From Actinomycetes bacterium (lineage in GTDB: Bacteria; Actinomycetota; Actinomycetes; Mycobacteriales; Pseudonocardiaceae): a DNA stretch of 48,462 nt. The notes below the pieces were generated by a model. The model did no database searches and was not told the DNA's origin. It saw only the letters and a program-made list of their open reading frames with translations. A program made the position numbers and the translations under genes. Positions within the stretch are counted from its first letter, which is position 1; every line of letters starts with the position of its first letter. Of this stretch, positions 16,936 through 24,667 are shown one piece after another. The stretch lies in the NCBI GenBank assembly GCA_021793175.1, contig JAJYTH010000015.1, positions 1 through 48,462 on the forward strand, in the 5' to 3' direction.

Positions 16936-17027
16936 GGTCGGACATTCTTGCCGACATCGGGGTATTCGCGCTGTGGTCGCGGATGAAATTCTACGTTTGC
17001 GCCGTTCAGCCGCCACCGCCGCGCGTG

Positions 17028-17381
17028 TCAGACGATCGGCCGATCGGTGGAGTCGATCGGTGCGGGCAGCATGTTCCGCCCGGTGAGGTAGGTGTCCACC
17101 CCGGCCGCGGCGCCGTAGCCGAGGAGCAACGCGATGTGGTGCACCTCGCGCGCATCGCCCGATTCGACCACGAGGCTCACCTGTGTGCGGCTCTTCTCCC
17201 GCACCAGATGGTGGTGCACCGCGCCTGTGAGCAGCAGCGACGGGATCGGCGCGTGTTCGGCGTCCACACCCCGGTCGGACAGCACGATGAGCCGCGCACC
17301 GTTGGCGACGAAGGCCACGCCACAGGCGCCGTGCTCGTATTGCTCGTAGTACAGGCCCGTCGACGGCTTGTACGGGATGGG
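17028..17381 (-). pseudogene. gltB: Internally deleted remnant of glutamate synthase large subunit
   Basis: The open frame encodes a fusion of two distant parts of GltB. First comes an N-terminal-like piece ([20 protein letters not shown], matching the [16 protein letters not shown] start where the mature Cys nucleophile lies). It runs straight into mid-protein sequence ([54 protein letters not shown]). Roughly 500 residues are missing between them and the protein ends soon after GYGAAA. There is no start codon: a stop (17382-17384) lies four codons before the homology. This is a dead fragment; an intact gltB is expected elsewhere. Confidence 0.8.
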
Positions 17382-17816
17382 TCACGGCTGGTGGCCCTTC
17401 TCTTGCTCGGCACGACCGGGCCATGTGAAGCCAATCGTGCGGCGCGACATGGCGCGCTGGGGCTACCGGCCGGCCCGAGGCGCGACGGTCGGATCAGGAA
17501 AGTGCGATTTCGCCGCTCCGCTTCATTGCGGAGGGCCACAGACACATCGGATGACCACACGGCGTTGTGCGGTGGTAGAGCATTGCGCGGTCCACGTAAA
17601 ACCGCCCCACGCTGTCGCTGGCGGATTCGGTGCGCGAATGGTTATTCCGGGTTTGCCGGTCTTACGACGGTAATGCGACTCGGTGGTGCAACCAAATAGT
17701 TTCGGTGTGTTATATGAATAACAGAAAACAGGATTGACGACGGGTGCGATTCTGTGCCTTCCCTCCGTGCTTGGCTTTTTGACCTGCGTGAATGGTCGAG
17801 CGGTAGGGTTGTCGGC
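17382..17816. other. 435-base non-coding stretch between gltB remnant and acyl-CoA dehydrogenase
   Basis: No supported gene is seen here. It is less GC-rich than its surroundings, especially 17630-17760. It holds a 6-bp hairpin (CTCCGC/GCGGAG, about 17513-17530) and the palindrome at 17708-17723. Either decayed coding sequence or a long regulatory region would fit; I recognise no homology. Confidence 0.5.
17708..17723. promoter_or_regulatory. AT-rich palindrome upstream of the acyl-CoA dehydrogenase
   Basis: TGTTATATGAATAACA consists of TGTTAT and ATAACA around a 4-nt centre, conspicuous in this GC-rich DNA and about 95 bases upstream of the ATG at 17817. The layout suits a TetR- or GntR-type operator. 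A possible -35 (TTGACG) lies at about 17735. Confidence 0.4.
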
Positions 17817-19001
17817 ATGGTTGAGAAAGATTCGCGCCCCGCAGATTTCCTCGACGTCGACGGTGCGTTGACGGACGAGGAACGCGACATCCGCGACACC
17901 GTGCGTCGATTCGCGGTGACAGAACTGGCCCCGAAAGTCACGGATTGGTACGAAAAAGCGACACTACCGGCGCGGGATTTGGCGAAGAGCTTCGGCCGAT
18001 TGGGCATACTCGGAATGCACCTGACGGGCTACGGGTGTGCGGGTTCCTCCGCCGTGGCGTACGGCATCGCGTGCCGGGAGCTGGAGGCCGTCGACTCGGG
18101 GCTGCGCAGTTTCGTGTCCGTGCAGGGCTCCTTGGCGATGTACGCCATTCACCGGTTCGGCAGTGAGGAGCAGAAGCGGCGGTGGCTGCCGACGCTGGCG
18201 TCGGGGGAGGAGATCGGCTGTTTCGGGCTCACCGAACCCGACGCGGGAAGCGACCCGTCGTCGATGCGCACGCACGCTCGGCGGGACGGCGAGGACTGGG
18301 TGTTGGACGGCACCAAGATGTGGATCACCAATGGCACCGTCGCGGACGTCGCCGTGGTGTGGGCCCAGACCGACGAGGGAGTACGGGGCTTCGTCGTACC
18401 CACCGACACGCCCGGTTTCTCGGCGAACGAGATCACGCGGAAGCTGTCGCTGCGGGCATCGCTGACGGCGGAACTGGTGCTTGATGGTGTGCGGCTGCCC
18501 TCCGACGCCGTGTTGCCCGGCGTGACGGGGCTGCGTGGACCCCTGTCGTGTCTCAACGAGGCGCGGTTCGGGATCGTCTTCGGCGCTGTGGGCGCGGCGC
18601 GGACGTGTTATGAGACGGCGTTGGAGTACACCACCACGCGGCGGCAGTTCGGGCAGCCGTTGGCGGCGTACCAGTTGACGCAGCGGAAGCTGGCCGACCT
18701 CGTGGTCGAGGTGAATCGGGCTGGTTTGGTGGCGTTGCAGCTCGGCAGGTTGAAGGACTCCGGCGCGCTGCACCACACGCAGGTGAGTTTCGGCAAGCTC
18801 GCGAACGTGCGCGCGGCACTCGACGTGGCACGGACCGCGCGGTCGATGCTGGGAGCCAACGGGATCTCGCTGGAGTATCCGGTGATGCGGCACGCCGCCA
18901 ACCTGGAGACCGTGCTCACCTACGAGGGAACGGAGGAGATGCACGCCCTGTCGGTCGGCCAGGCGGTGACGGGTATCCCGGCGTTCCGGGTCGGTTCCTG
19001 A
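17817..19001 (+). CDS. Acyl-CoA dehydrogenase, glutaryl-CoA dehydrogenase-like
   Basis: The 394-aa flavoprotein has the acyl-CoA dehydrogenase layout: an N-terminal helical domain, the FAD/substrate motif CFGLTEPDAGSDPSSM (near 132-147), KMWITNG (near 163-169), and the C-terminal domain with the catalytic base in LTYEGTEEMHALSVG. ELEAVDSGLRSFVSVQGSLA and AVTGIPAFR at the end resemble GcdH, which oxidatively decarboxylates glutaryl-CoA to crotonyl-CoA in lysine and tryptophan breakdown. ATG 17817 is used; an upstream in-frame start at 17754 adds a non-family sequence. It stands alone, with no electron-transfer flavoprotein beside it. Another short-chain acyl-CoA substrate is possible. Confidence 0.85.
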   Translation: MVEKDSRPADFLDVDGALTDEERDIRDTVRRFAVTELAPKVTDWYEKATLPARDLAKSFGRLGILGMHLTGYGCAGSSAVAYGIACRELEAVDSGLRSFVSVQGSLAMYAIHRFGSEEQKRRWLPTLASGEEIGCFGLTEPDAGSDPSSMRTHARRDGEDWVLDGTKMWITNGTVADVAVVWAQTDEGVRGFVVPTDTPGFSANEITRKLSLRASLTAELVLDGVRLPSDAVLPGVTGLRGPLSCLNEARFGIVFGAVGAARTCYETALEYTTTRRQFGQPLAAYQLTQRKLADLVVEVNRAGLVALQLGRLKDSGALHHTQVSFGKLANVRAALDVARTARSMLGANGISLEYPVMRHAANLETVLTYEGTEEMHALSVGQAVTGIPAFRVGS

Positions 19002-19115
19002 CGGCGGTGTCCGGTGTCGGAGCGTAACGAGGCTCGAACCCTCGGTGGAGGGTGGCGCTGGGGGCCCTTTTCGGCTCGGCGTCCGCCGTGTCGCCGTGCT
19101 GCTGTGTCACGAGTC

Positions 19116-19166
19116 ACGTGTCCGCGCCCTGCGCGCGTGCTGCGCGCTCGCAGGGCGCGGACACGT
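19116..19166. terminator. 18-bp perfect hairpin built from the GTGTCCGC repeat core
   Basis: Bases 19116-19133 (ACGTGTCCGCGCCCTGCG) pair perfectly with 19149-19166 around a 15-nt GC-rich loop. It lies between the convergent acyl-CoA dehydrogenase (ends 19001) and the minus-strand gene ending at 19252, so it probably terminates both. The outer arms contain CGTGTCCGC, the core of the 21-bp arrays elsewhere in the window. Confidence 0.65.
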
Positions 19167-19251
19167 TCACGGGGTTGGGCCGTGTCTTGCTAGCCCGCTT
19201 TCCGCTCTCGCTCCAGGGGGCTGGTGGGACATGGCCCGACAGGACTCGCCG

Positions 19252-19542
19252 TCAGCGGCCCGCGAGGGCCGGCGTGTCCTGCAACGCGCGTTTGCCCGCG
19301 TCGGTGAGTACGGCGGGGACGCGTTCGTCGGGCCTACCGGAGTAGGCGGGTGCGATGAGGCCGGCCTGGGCAAGCCGGCCCGCGGTGGCCTGGTCGCAGC
19401 ACGCCAGGCCGTCGACGAAGAGGTCGGGTACAGAACTGCAGGTGATCTCCGCGACGCCTTCCGCCACGGCCTGCAGCGTGGCGCGTTCACGGTGGTTCAA
19501 TTCGATCTCGTTGTGCTGAGTGTCGTTGCCGCCCTGAGGCAC
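19252..19542 (-). CDS. Small conserved actinobacterial protein (96 aa)
   Basis: The hydrophilic 96-aa protein contains NHRERATLQAVAEG, LFVDGLACCDQATAGRLAQAGLIAPA and ERVPAVLTDAGKRAL, a pattern I recognise from uncharacterised proteins of Pseudonocardiaceae and relatives. The arrangement looks like a small winged-helix-type domain, which is inference. GTG 19542 is chosen because AAGGAGG ends 6 bases upstream; ATG 19614 has none and would include a linker of different composition. The CC pair is within the conserved core. A hairpin (19562-19583) separates it from the upstream dehydrogenase operon. Confidence 0.75.
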   Translation of the reverse strand: MPQGGNDTQHNEIELNHRERATLQAVAEGVAEITCSSVPDLFVDGLACCDQATAGRLAQAGLIAPAYSGRPDERVPAVLTDAGKRALQDTPALAGR

Positions 19543-19561
19543 CCCTGCCTCCTTGCCTCTG

Positions 19562-19583
19562 CGGCCGGCTCCTGTACCGGCCG
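19562..19583 (-). terminator. Hairpin between the dehydrogenase operon and the 96-aa gene
   Basis: CGGCCGG (19562-19568) pairs with CCGGCCG (19577-19583), a perfect 7-bp stem with an 8-nt loop. It follows the minus-strand dehydrogenase (stop at 19694) and precedes the 96-aa gene, so it is either the operon terminator or a leader structure. Confidence 0.4.
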
Positions 19584-19693
19584 TTTGTCCATAATTCAAC
19601 CCTCTGGCACCCATATGTTGCAAAGATGTGAGTGGGATCTCACGCTTTCGGGCGCGGGAGATAGACAAAGAGGACAGCCTTGATCGCTCTTGG

Positions 19694-22531
19694 TCACTGT
19701 TCGGGGCGTGTGGCCAGTGCCCGGTCCAGCACCTGCGCCAGGTGCAGCGACCGGCGCCCGGTGAGTTCGCCGATCTGACTGCGGCAGCTGAACCCGTCGG
19801 CGAGTACCAGTGTGTCCGGGCTCGCCGCTTCCACCTCGGGCACGAGAACACGGTTGGCGGCCGCCACCGACACCTCGTAGTGTCCACGTTCGACACCGAA
19901 GTTGCCCGCCAGTCCACAACAGCCCGAGTCGAGCGTTCGGTTGTCCACACCGACCCTGCGCAGCACGCGCTCGTCGGCTTCGTGCCCGAGCACCGCATGC
20001 TGGTGGCAGTGCTGTTGGGTCATGGCGGAAACGTTGAGTTCACCGAACTCAACATCCGGTGCGTGGCGGTCGAGGAACTCGGCCAGTGTCAACGCGGGCA
20101 CCGGTTGTGTGTGGAGTAGATCGTGCACGTCGTGCCGCAACACGGCCAGACAGCTCGGTTCCAATCCCACGATGGGTGTGCCTGACTCGATGGGTTCCGC
20201 CAGCACCCGCAGGGTGCGGCGCAACACGCGTCGAGCGATGTCGAGTTGGCCCGTGGAGATCCAGGTCAGCCCGCAACACACCGACGAACGGGGCAGGACG
20301 ACGTCGAATCCGGCGTGTTCGAGTACCCGGGTGGCCGCCACGCCGACCTCGGGAGCGAAGTAGGTGGTGAATGTGTCCGGCCACAACATCACTCGGGGAC
20401 GGTCTTTGGTGCCGCGCCGAGGTTTGCGGCGCCACGCTCGCCGTAGCGTGGTGCGGGCGAAAGTGGGCAGTTGGCGTTCCTCGGCGATACCGCCGAGTCG
20501 TTTCGCCGGTGCGGCGGCGGGGAAGCGGAGAACCGCGTTGACCAAGCCCGGTGCCAGCGAGGCCAGTCGTGCCCACAGTGGCAGGAAACCCAACGAGTAG
20601 TGACTGGCCGGCCGCAGCTTGCCCGCGTAGTGGTGGTGCAGGAACTCCGCTTTGTACGAAGCCATGTCCACATTGACCGGGCAGTCCGACAGACAGCCCT
20701 TGCACGCCAGGCACAGGTCGAGGGCGTCGCGGACCTCGGTCGAGTCCCACCCGTCGGTGATGGTCTCGCCGCGCATCATCTCGAACAGCAGGCGTGCCCG
20801 GCCGCGGGTGGAGTGCTCCTCGCGGTGAGTGACCATGTAGCTCGGGCACATGACCCCGGTGGACGTGTCGACGCACTTGCCCACGCCCACGCAGCGTCGG
20901 GTCGCGGTGGCGAGGCTGCCGCCATCGTGTGGATACCGCAGGGTGATCGGCAGGTCCCTCGTCGGCCCGGAGAAGCGCAGGTCCGCGTCGAGCGGGCGGG
21001 GACGGACGAGGTTGCCCGGGTTCAACAGGTCGTCCGGGTCCCAGATCGCCTTGAACGACTCGAACAGGCGCAGCACCTTCTGCGAGTACATGCGCGGCAG
21101 TAACTCGGCCCTGGCTTGTCCGTCGCCGTGCTCACCGGACAGCGAACCGCCGTGGGCGACGACGAGGTCCGCGGCGTCGATGAGGAACCGCCGGAACGTG
21201 CGGACACCCTCCTCGCTGAGGAGGTCGAAGTCGATGCGCACGTGGACGCAGCCCTCACCGAAGTGCCCGTACGGCACGCCACGCAGACCGTAAGAGGCGA
21301 GCAGGTCACGAAAGCCGCGCAAATAGGAGCCGAGCTGTTTCGGGTCCACCGCGGCGTCCTCCCAGCCCGGCCACGCCTCGGAGCCGTCGGCCATCCGCGT
21401 GGCGATGCCCGCCGCGGACTCCCGAATGGACCACAGCTGCCGTTGCTGTCCCGGTTCGGCAGCCACGGAGGTGGCGGCGGCGGTCTCGCGAGCCAAAGTC
21501 CGGGCCATGGTCTCCGCGTTACGTCGGGCGTCGGCGGGGTCGTCGCCCCCGACTTCGACGAACAACCAGCCGCGCCCTTCGGGAAGCGCGTCGAGAGCCG
21601 CGGGCCGGCGTCCTCGGACGAGCATGGACTCGATGAGGTCGGCCCCCATGCCCTCCACGGTGAGCGGACGGTGCGGCAGCACCGACGGGACGGCGTCGGC
21701 GGCGGCGACGTCGTCGACGAAACCCGCCACCACGAGCGCACGCGCGGCGGGAGCGGGGACGAGCCGCACGGTGGCTTCGAGCAGCAGGACACACGTGCCC
21801 TCCGTGCCGACGAGCGCTCGGGCGACGTCGAAACCGTTCTCCGGCAGAAGCGCGTCGATCGCGTAGCCGGACACCCGCCTGGGCAGTTCGGGGAACTCGG
21901 TGCGCAGCACGGCGAGATTGTTCTGCGCCAGCTCGTGCAACTCGTCGCGGATGCGGGCCACGCGGTCGGCGGGTTCTCCGGAGAGTTCCCCTTTCGGACC
22001 GACCGTGAGCCGTGTGCCGTCGCCGGTGAGTACCTCCAACGACACCACGTTGTCGGCCGTGCGGCCCCACGCCACCGAGTGCGGGCCGCACGCGTCGTTG
22101 CCGAGCATGCCGCCCAGGGTGCAGCGGCTGTGGGTGGAGGGGTCCGGACCGAATGTCAGCCCGTGTTCCGCGGCGGCCGCGCGCAGAGTGTCGAGGACGA
22201 CCCCGGGCTGCACGCGCGCGATCCGCCGTTCGGGGTCGACCTCCAATACCTTGTCGAGGTGGCGGCTGTAGTCGAGGACGACCCCCTCGCCGAGGGCCTG
22301 GCCACCGATACCGGTGCCCGCACCCCGTGCCGTCACGGAAACGCCGTGCTCGCGGCACACCCGCAGGGTGGCCGCCACGTCCTCGGCGGTGCGGGGGAAC
22401 ACCACGGCCAACGGCACGTGCCGGTAGTTCGACGCGTCCATGCTGAACATCGCGCGCGCGGCCGTGCTGTCGTCCACCTCGCCCGACACGGCACGCGCGA
22501 GGTCCTCGGCGAGCGTCGACACGGAGATCAC
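19694..22531 (-). CDS. FAD- and Fe-S-binding D-2-hydroxyacid dehydrogenase (YdiJ-like)
   Basis: This 945-aa fusion carries an N-terminal FAD_binding_4 (VAO/PCMH-type) domain (about 38-215; TARGAGTGIGGQALGEG, GGMLGNDACGPHS), a FAD-oxidase C-terminal domain with GHFGEGCVHVRIDFD and SGEHGDGQARAELL, two Fe-S motif regions (RCVGVGKCVD..GVMCPSY; DLCLACKGCLSDCPVNVDM) and two CCG domains (SSVCCGLTW; DSGCCGLAGNFG). It resembles E. coli YdiJ, reported as a D-2-hydroxyglutarate dehydrogenase; D-lactate or glycolate are alternatives. Electrons would go through the clusters to the quinone pool or another carrier. GTG 22531 overlaps the upstream transhydrogenase stop by 4 bases (GTGA), so the two are translationally coupled. 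Confidence 0.85.
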   Translation of the reverse strand: MISVSTLAEDLARAVSGEVDDSTAARAMFSMDASNYRHVPLAVVFPRTAEDVAATLRVCREHGVSVTARGAGTGIGGQALGEGVVLDYSRHLDKVLEVDPERRIARVQPGVVLDTLRAAAAEHGLTFGPDPSTHSRCTLGGMLGNDACGPHSVAWGRTADNVVSLEVLTGDGTRLTVGPKGELSGEPADRVARIRDELHELAQNNLAVLRTEFPELPRRVSGYAIDALLPENGFDVARALVGTEGTCVLLLEATVRLVPAPAARALVVAGFVDDVAAADAVPSVLPHRPLTVEGMGADLIESMLVRGRRPAALDALPEGRGWLFVEVGGDDPADARRNAETMARTLARETAAATSVAAEPGQQRQLWSIRESAAGIATRMADGSEAWPGWEDAAVDPKQLGSYLRGFRDLLASYGLRGVPYGHFGEGCVHVRIDFDLLSEEGVRTFRRFLIDAADLVVAHGGSLSGEHGDGQARAELLPRMYSQKVLRLFESFKAIWDPDDLLNPGNLVRPRPLDADLRFSGPTRDLPITLRYPHDGGSLATATRRCVGVGKCVDTSTGVMCPSYMVTHREEHSTRGRARLLFEMMRGETITDGWDSTEVRDALDLCLACKGCLSDCPVNVDMASYKAEFLHHHYAGKLRPASHYSLGFLPLWARLASLAPGLVNAVLRFPAAAPAKRLGGIAEERQLPTFARTTLRRAWRRKPRRGTKDRPRVMLWPDTFTTYFAPEVGVAATRVLEHAGFDVVLPRSSVCCGLTWISTGQLDIARRVLRRTLRVLAEPIESGTPIVGLEPSCLAVLRHDVHDLLHTQPVPALTLAEFLDRHAPDVEFGELNVSAMTQQHCHQHAVLGHEADERVLRRVGVDNRTLDSGCCGLAGNFGVERGHYEVSVAAANRVLVPEVEAASPDTLVLADGFSCRSQIGELTGRRSLHLAQVLDRALATRPEQ

Positions 22532-23805
22532 CAGTTCTCGAGGGAGTCGAGGAGGATCGCTTCGAGGTCGTGCTCGCGCACTGCGCGGGGCGCGACGGCC
22601 AGCAGGCGCTGTTGTTTCATGGCTCCCTCCACCAGGTCGGGCACGTCCGAAGTGTCGTAGCCGACACCGCCGAGCCCGTTGGGCAAGCCGATGTCCCGCA
22701 TCAGCGAGGCTAACGCGGATGGCAGCTGTTCGCGCGGGTCGAGATCCTCGGACGTCGCCGGGTCGAGGATGCGCGCGGCGTGCAGGTGCTTGGCGGGATC
22801 GGTGGGAAACGTGAACCGGAAGGCGGCGGGCGCGGTCAGCGCCACCGACTCACCGTGCGGTACGAGCGGCTCTTTTTGCGGGTAGTCGGCGGGCCGGTAG
22901 TCGCGCACCCGGCCCGCGATCGGGTAGGCGCACGCGTGTGGGATATGCACGCCCGCGTTGCCGAAGCCCATGCCCGCGAACGTGGCGGCCAGCATCATGT
23001 CCGTGCGTGCCTCCAAATCGCCGCCGTTGAGCACGGCCTTGCGGAAGGACCGCGCGAGCAGGTGGAGGGCTTTCTCTGTCCAGGTGTCCGAGATGGGGTT
23101 GGCGCCGTTGTAGGCGACCCGGTTCTCGGGGGTGTGTCGGGGGAAGGAGTGGAACGGTTTGGCGGTGTAGGACTCCAGGGCGTGGCAGAGCACGTCCATG
23201 CCACTGGCGGCCGTGACACGGGGCGGCATCGACAGGGTGAGCAGCGGGTCGATGACGGCCATGGTCGGCCGCAGCGCGGGATGGCTGATGCCGGACTTCA
23301 CCTTGAGGTCGAGGAAGTCCATGATGCACACCGGCGTGGTCTCTGACCCCGTTCCGGCGGTGGTGGGCACGGCGACGAGGGGCTTGAGCGGCCCGGGTGG
23401 GGCCTTCGCGGCGCCGATGGGCTTGTTGACGTAGTCGAACAGGTCCGCCGGGTAGGTGGTGAGCAGGTTGACCGCCTTGGCCGTGTCGATGGCCGAACCA
23501 CCGCCCACCCCGACGAATCCGTCCCATTCGGACTGACGGGCGAATTCGACGGCGTCGAGGACGCTGACGTCGGTGGGTTCGACGCGCACACCGTCGTAGA
23601 TCTCGACGGTGAGGCCCGCGGCCTCGGCGGCGTCGGCGACCCGTTGGGGGACTCCGGTGGCCACGATTCCGGGGTCGGTGATGAGCAATACCCGTCGGGC
23701 GCCCTGTCGCGCGAGGTCGTAACCGATCTCGTCGACGGCCCCGGCCCCGAACTTCAGTGGGGTCGCGCCCCAGGTGAACACGGTTTCATGCACATAGACG
23801 GTCAT
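22528..23805 (-). CDS. Hydroxyacid-oxoacid transhydrogenase (iron-containing ADH family)
   Basis: The 425-aa group III alcohol dehydrogenase has the NAD-binding motif VGVGGGSAIDTAKA, PTTAGTGSETT, and metal-ligand segments GMDVLCHALESYTAKPFH and GNAGVHIPHACAYPIAG. HTPENRVAYNGANPISD and DLEARTDMMLAATFAGMGFGNAG closely resemble human ADHFE1, which couples oxidation of 4-hydroxybutyrate to succinate semialdehyde with reduction of 2-oxoglutarate to D-2-hydroxyglutarate using bound cofactor. ATG 23805 follows GGGGAGGG, a strong Shine-Dalgarno. It lies downstream of a GntR regulator and overlaps the FAD/Fe-S dehydrogenase, which could reoxidise D-2-hydroxyglutarate. Assignment to this subfamily is confident; the substrate is inferred. 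Confidence 0.87.
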   Translation of the reverse strand: MTVYVHETVFTWGATPLKFGAGAVDEIGYDLARQGARRVLLITDPGIVATGVPQRVADAAEAAGLTVEIYDGVRVEPTDVSVLDAVEFARQSEWDGFVGVGGGSAIDTAKAVNLLTTYPADLFDYVNKPIGAAKAPPGPLKPLVAVPTTAGTGSETTPVCIMDFLDLKVKSGISHPALRPTMAVIDPLLTLSMPPRVTAASGMDVLCHALESYTAKPFHSFPRHTPENRVAYNGANPISDTWTEKALHLLARSFRKAVLNGGDLEARTDMMLAATFAGMGFGNAGVHIPHACAYPIAGRVRDYRPADYPQKEPLVPHGESVALTAPAAFRFTFPTDPAKHLHAARILDPATSEDLDPREQLPSALASLMRDIGLPNGLGGVGYDTSDVPDLVEGAMKQQRLLAVAPRAVREHDLEAILLDSLENW

Positions 23806-23840
23806 GGACCCTCCCCGGTGAGCGGTCGGCAGGCACCCGA

Positions 23841-23863
23841 GAGTGGCATGTGGCATGCCACTC
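23841..23863. promoter_or_regulatory. Palindromic operator candidate between gntR and the transhydrogenase
   Basis: GAGTGGCAT (23841-23849) and ATGCCACTC (23855-23863) are perfect 9-bp inverted arms 5 bases apart. The inner TGGCATGCCA (23851-23860) is itself a perfect palindrome. The site is 36-58 bases upstream of the transhydrogenase ATG, where binding by the adjacent FCD-type GntR protein would block transcription. Confidence 0.6.
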
Positions 23864-23911
23864 GTCAAGGTGGGGCCGCGGGGATGGTTCGCGGGAATGG
23901 TGTGGGAACTG

Positions 23912-24619
23912 TCAGCCCGATAGCCGGGTCCAGTCGTAGGACACCGGGGGCACGGACTCACCGGATTCGGCGGACTCCTGGGCGATGATGAGCCGGGCGG
24001 TGGTGAGCAGGTGTCGCCGCATGGCCTCGGCCGCCTCCGAGGGCTTGCCCTGCTCGACGAGTTCGGCGATCTCCTCGTGCTCGGCGAGGATGTCGGACAA
24101 CCCGCGACTCCTGTCTACAGTGGACGTTCCGCGTAGGAACACCATGTCGCGCAACGAATCGACATAGCGGGCCAAGCGCAGGTTGCCCGAGGCGACGTTG
24201 ATGGCCTCGTGGAATCGCCGGTCCGCTGTCATGAACTCGGTCTCGTCGTGAGTCTCGGCGGCTCGCCGCATGGCGTCGAGATGGGCGCGAAGGTCGGTCA
24301 CCAACCCCGGTGTGCCCTGGCTCGTCGCCCGGTACGTGGCGGGCACCTCCAGCAGCAGCCGGATCGCGAACACTTCCTCCAGGTCGTGCAACGACGTCTG
24401 CAACACGCGGATGCCCCGGTTGCGTTCGAAGCGCACCATGCCCCGTTCGGCCAACTGGATGAGCGCTTCCCGCACGGGTGTGCGGGACACACCGAGGCGG
24501 GCGGCGAGATCGTGCACCGAGTACAGGGTTCCCGGCACGAGTTCCCCGCTGACGATCGCGCCTCTCAACTCGCCGAGAATGGTCTTCGCGAGGTTCCGGT
24601 CGGTGTCGATCTGTCGCAT
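23912..24619 (-). CDS. GntR family (FadR/FCD subfamily) transcriptional regulator
   Basis: The 235-aa protein has an N-terminal winged helix-turn-helix (about 10-75; LAARLGVSRTPVREALIQLAERGMVRF) and a C-terminal all-helical FCD ligand domain (about 80-220) with the metal and ligand positions ADRRFHEAI, LAEHEEIAEL and AMRRHLLTT. FCD regulators often sense hydroxyacids such as lactate or glycolate. It is encoded 106 bases upstream of the transhydrogenase on the same strand, with a perfect palindrome between them, so it is the likely local repressor responding to a 2-hydroxyacid. ATG 24619 has only a weak Shine-Dalgarno. Confidence 0.85.
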   Translation of the reverse strand: MRQIDTDRNLAKTILGELRGAIVSGELVPGTLYSVHDLAARLGVSRTPVREALIQLAERGMVRFERNRGIRVLQTSLHDLEEVFAIRLLLEVPATYRATSQGTPGLVTDLRAHLDAMRRAAETHDETEFMTADRRFHEAINVASGNLRLARYVDSLRDMVFLRGTSTVDRSRGLSDILAEHEEIAELVEQGKPSEAAEAMRRHLLTTARLIIAQESAESGESVPPVSYDWTRLSG

Positions 24620-24667
24620 CCGCCCATCTTCCCACGTCGTGGAGCCCGGTCGGTGCGGTTCCCGTCA

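Noticed and set aside
16936-17027. Cobalamin riboswitch upstream of cobU
   Set aside because: Looked for the B12-box and GCCACTG-like core here and upstream of cobB and saw none.
16936-17424. Long N-terminal extension of cobU
   Set aside because: It overlaps the gltB remnant in another frame; CobU needs nothing before the P-loop region.
19025-19045. tRNA T-arm-like sequence (minus strand CGAGGGTTCGAGCCTCG)
   Set aside because: The T-loop register does not pair correctly and no acceptor, anticodon or D arm can be found around it.
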